Source: Tritrichomonas musculus (lineage: Eukaryota; Parabasalia; Tritrichomonadida; Tritrichomonadidae). From it: a stretch of 64,000 nucleotides of DNA. Shown here in pieces: positions 61,324 to 64,000 of this stretch. The position numbers and the translations under genes were made by a program. The stretch lies in contig JAPFFF010000014.1 of the NCBI GenBank assembly GCA_039105265.1, positions 124,001 to 188,000 on the forward strand, given 5' to 3'. Numbering within the stretch: position 1 is the stretch's first letter; every line of letters starts with the position of its first letter. The notes under the pieces are model-generated. The model ran no database searches, was not told the DNA's origin, and saw nothing but the letters and a program-made list of their open reading frames with translations.

Positions 61324-64000
61324 ATGAAGTTAGAGAACCATCGAAATCCAGAGCCCAATTTCGTTTATGGGGCATCAAATAAATACAAAGTAGAAATAAG
61401 CAAAAAAAATTTTATTTTATTTATCAAAGAAAAAATGCCAAGAAATTTCACAATTAGAACCAACAAGAATGAATATAATTGTAACATCTATGGTATTCAT
61501 TCATCAGCCATTATTGACCAATTTCTCAAAGAAAATTCAAAGGCGACCGTTTATGAATTCAATTACGATGATGAATTCAATGAATTTCAGCCAATTTGCG
61601 ACTTTTTCAATTTTGAGTATATTTCAATAACGACGAACAATATGGATTCAATCAAAGAAATATCTGAAGATTTGCAAATTCAATTTCTTGCTCAAGAAAC
61701 TGGCACTTTTATAACCGATTTTGACAAGTTCACTCAAAAACTCGACGATCAACAAGAAAAAGTTGACAAAGTCAACGAGTTGTTTGACTTGTTAAGTGGT
61801 ATTAAAAAAGAAACAGTTACAAATATTAAAAATTCAATTGTTGAGTTAGATTGGTCAAAAACAGAAGAAAATGTCCAAGAATTGGTTGCTTTTTTACTTC
61901 AAGTAGTGAATTCTAGTCTTCTTCATCATCGTGACTTGGTAAATTTGTTGGTACAACTTGATAAAGAATCTGATGAATCGAATCATTTGAAAATTTTACT
62001 TCCTTTTTTTGTCAGCAAATTGAAAGATTCATTTGGAACTAATATTCAAAATTGTTCTTTTTTTTACAATTTGTTTAAAGAAGGAATCATTAAGCGAGAC
62101 GAATTAGATGCCCAATTAAACATGCATATAAATAAAATTACAAATTCTGGACAATTTTTTAATCAAAATAATAATAATTATGATAACATTAGAAATAAGA
62201 AAGCTTTATTCAATGTAAATTATCCGTTAATTTTCTGGTTTCTACCTGAAATAATTGAATTGAAAGGAATTAAAAAAAGTGATTCTTTCATTCTGAATTC
62301 GTCTTTGATTGATTCATTCGTTTCAACTTACTTCGATAAAATTGATATTTATAAGAAAATGAGAGATAACGGCGAGCCTGACGATGAGTTGACATTAGCG
62401 CTGCGTCACGATGATGTCGACGCTTTGCAAGGTCTGATTTCAGTGAGTAATATGAATGATAAATGTGTCCCTTTGAATATTTTTGAGGAGTTCATTCCAA
62501 ATGGATTCACAAATTACTTGAATTACTCTGCAGCTTATGGATCAATTAAGTGTTTCAAATATTTGTTGCTCAATCATATAAAGGTCGATGAACAGTCAAT
62601 CAAATATGCTGTTTATGGAGGCAACCTTGAAATCATAAAAATTGTTGAACAAAATCAAAACGAATTCACTCAAACAGACCAAAAAGAACTCAACAACAAT
62701 GGATTTAATAATTTCAATGGTCATAATAATTTCAATGGCTATAATAATTTCAATGGATTTAACAATTTCAATGGCTATAATAATTTGAATAATTCAAATA
62801 ATTTGAATAATTCAAATAATTTGAATAAATTTGGTTGTAATCGATTTGGCTTTGGTGAAATTAATGGTTTGTCTGATTATGACTTGATTTGCTTAATTTC
62901 TCCTGCAATAGTCAAGCATAAGAATGACCTTTTTGATTGGATTCTTGAAAACAACTTGACAAAAAATAATTTGAATATGAGTACTTTTGCAGACCTTATA
63001 TGAATTTCTCTTGAAAGTGGAAATGCACATTCTTTTGTTGAATTACTTGATAAATGCTTCCATTTCACAAACAGTTTTTTAAAAGGCAAACAAAACATGT
63101 TATCATATCGAGAAATCATTGAAATATCATGCAAAAACGGTTTTTATCTTCTAACAAAAATAATTATCAACACCGTCAGCCAAAAAGTAGAAGGTCAAGA
63201 AGGTCAAAGATCATTTTCATCTAATTACTTCCCAGCACAATTTTTTGGTTCTTGGGGTTCATTACATAATTCAATTGACGAAACTCATGCTGTTTCATTT
63301 GGCAATCTTTCCATTATTAAATTGTTCATTAAAGATTCATCTCAATTTGAGCTAGATAAGATTCTTTCTATTTCTGTTTTAAAAGGTTATGAAAATATTG
63401 TCAAATATTTCCTAAATGATCTTGTTAAAACGAATGTTTACAAGATTACAGCAGAAGGAATTTCTCAAGCTTTATCTAATTCTGTAATGAAAAAGTCCAG
63501 TAAACTTTTTGACTACATAATGGAACAAGTTAATTTGAATTGTCCTGATTTCTTTGAAAAATTTGATTGGTCCATTAAAATGTTATCAAATGCATGTATT
63601 CATGGCAATGTAAAATGTGCCAAGGCCATAACTGAGTTTATTCTTAAGAGTAAAAAAAATAAAGATTTCACTTTACCTTTTGTGAATGCTGCTTCTTTCA
63701 ATTCATTTGAATTGTGTAACTTTTTTGTTGATAAAAAAGTGAAAATTAATTTTAGTAATATTGCAACCTTTTCATCTGAAATGGCGTCAATGAAAGAAGA
63801 AATATTTTTATTAATCATTGATAAATTATCTCATGATGAGAAAGAAAACTTGTATAAGAAAATCATCATCCCTGCAATTAGATGTCATAATATACCTCTT
63901 ATTGAAATAATATATAAGGAGATGCCTGTAAATAGAGAGTGCTTTTTTGAAGCTGTTGAATCAAGTGATTGTGAAATAGTTAAAATAACTCTTAAATATA
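61324..64000 (+). CDS. BTB-like/DUF3447 ankyrin protein, one in-frame TGA, runs off the window
   Basis: From the ATG at 61324 the frame gives 559 residues and then TGA at 63001-63003. Residues about 38-125 look like a BTB-type domain (MPRNFTIRTNKNEYNCNIYG, AIIDQFLKENSK). A helical DUF3447-like middle follows, with ankyrin-like repeats near 370-450 (NYLNYSAAYGSIKCFKYLLL, YAVYGGNLEIIKIVEQ). A tandem low-complexity insert of NNFNG units lies at about 458-505. After the TGA the same frame stays open for 332 codons to the end of the window and goes on as ankyrin protein: AVSFGNLSIIKLFIKDSS, SVLKGYENIVKYFLNDL, NACIHGNVKCAKAITEFIL. The TGA is therefore a recent nonsense change, a sequencing error or a read-through site. 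The 3' end is outside the window. Confidence 0.8.

Overview
The window looks like nuclear DNA of a trichomonad (Parabasalia), most like Tritrichomonas. It is very AT-rich and its genes are single-exon. Several start codons lie 8-20 bases after a TCA-Y-(T/A) initiator motif, and stop codons often run into TAAA. The gene families are those that trichomonads have expanded: ankyrin proteins of the DUF3447 type, protein kinases fused to Sel1 repeats, BspA-type leucine-rich repeats, MATE transporters and membrane-anchored GT2 glycosyltransferases. This assignment rests on recognising families, not on a search. I saw no rRNA, tRNA, CRISPR array, retroelement or virus-like element.

Layout. 1-1.0 kb: a short glycosyltransferase. 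1.05-12.4 kb: one 11.3-kb polypurine/polypyrimidine satellite built from TCT/TCA triplets punctuated by CTGTC, with nested higher-order duplications and inward-facing ATGGCA starts at both ends. 13.7-25.8 kb: the conserved housekeeping block, holding a coiled-coil protein, an Old Yellow Enzyme relative, a Mon2/BIG-like HEAT protein, a second coiled-coil protein, a bromodomain-NET protein and an RCC1-HECT ubiquitin ligase. 26.2-28 kb: a BspA-like chimera between 35-bp inverted repeats, and a kinase relic. 29.2-34.3 kb: an ankyrin gene followed by nine isolated one-repeat ankyrin cassettes in a repetitive AT-rich spacer. 34.3-37.1 kb: a TAACGG array, a MITE-like element and a broken second ankyrin gene. 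37.5-41.3 kb: a large kinase-Sel1 protein. 41.4-45.6 kb: mostly repeats and hairpins. 45.7-54.1 kb: a metallo-beta-lactamase-fold hydrolase, a Sel1 protein, a multi-pass membrane protein and a second kinase-Sel1 protein with a decayed tail. 55.8-60.1 kb: a start-less reading frame and a TKL-like kinase with a long RS-repeat tail. 60.2-64 kb: a broken MATE transporter and a BTB/ankyrin gene that runs off the window and carries one in-frame TGA.

The genes do not form a pathway. The two halves differ in character: 13.7-25.8 kb is compact, conserved and partly GC-richer, while 26-64 kb is a family-expansion region with relics, dispersed repeats and small inverted-repeat elements. The most unusual item is the ankyrin cassette array at 29.2-33 kb. 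Nine intact 33-codon units, all on one strand, are separated by stop-filled spacer without GT-AG boundaries, and the last unit ends in a stop codon.
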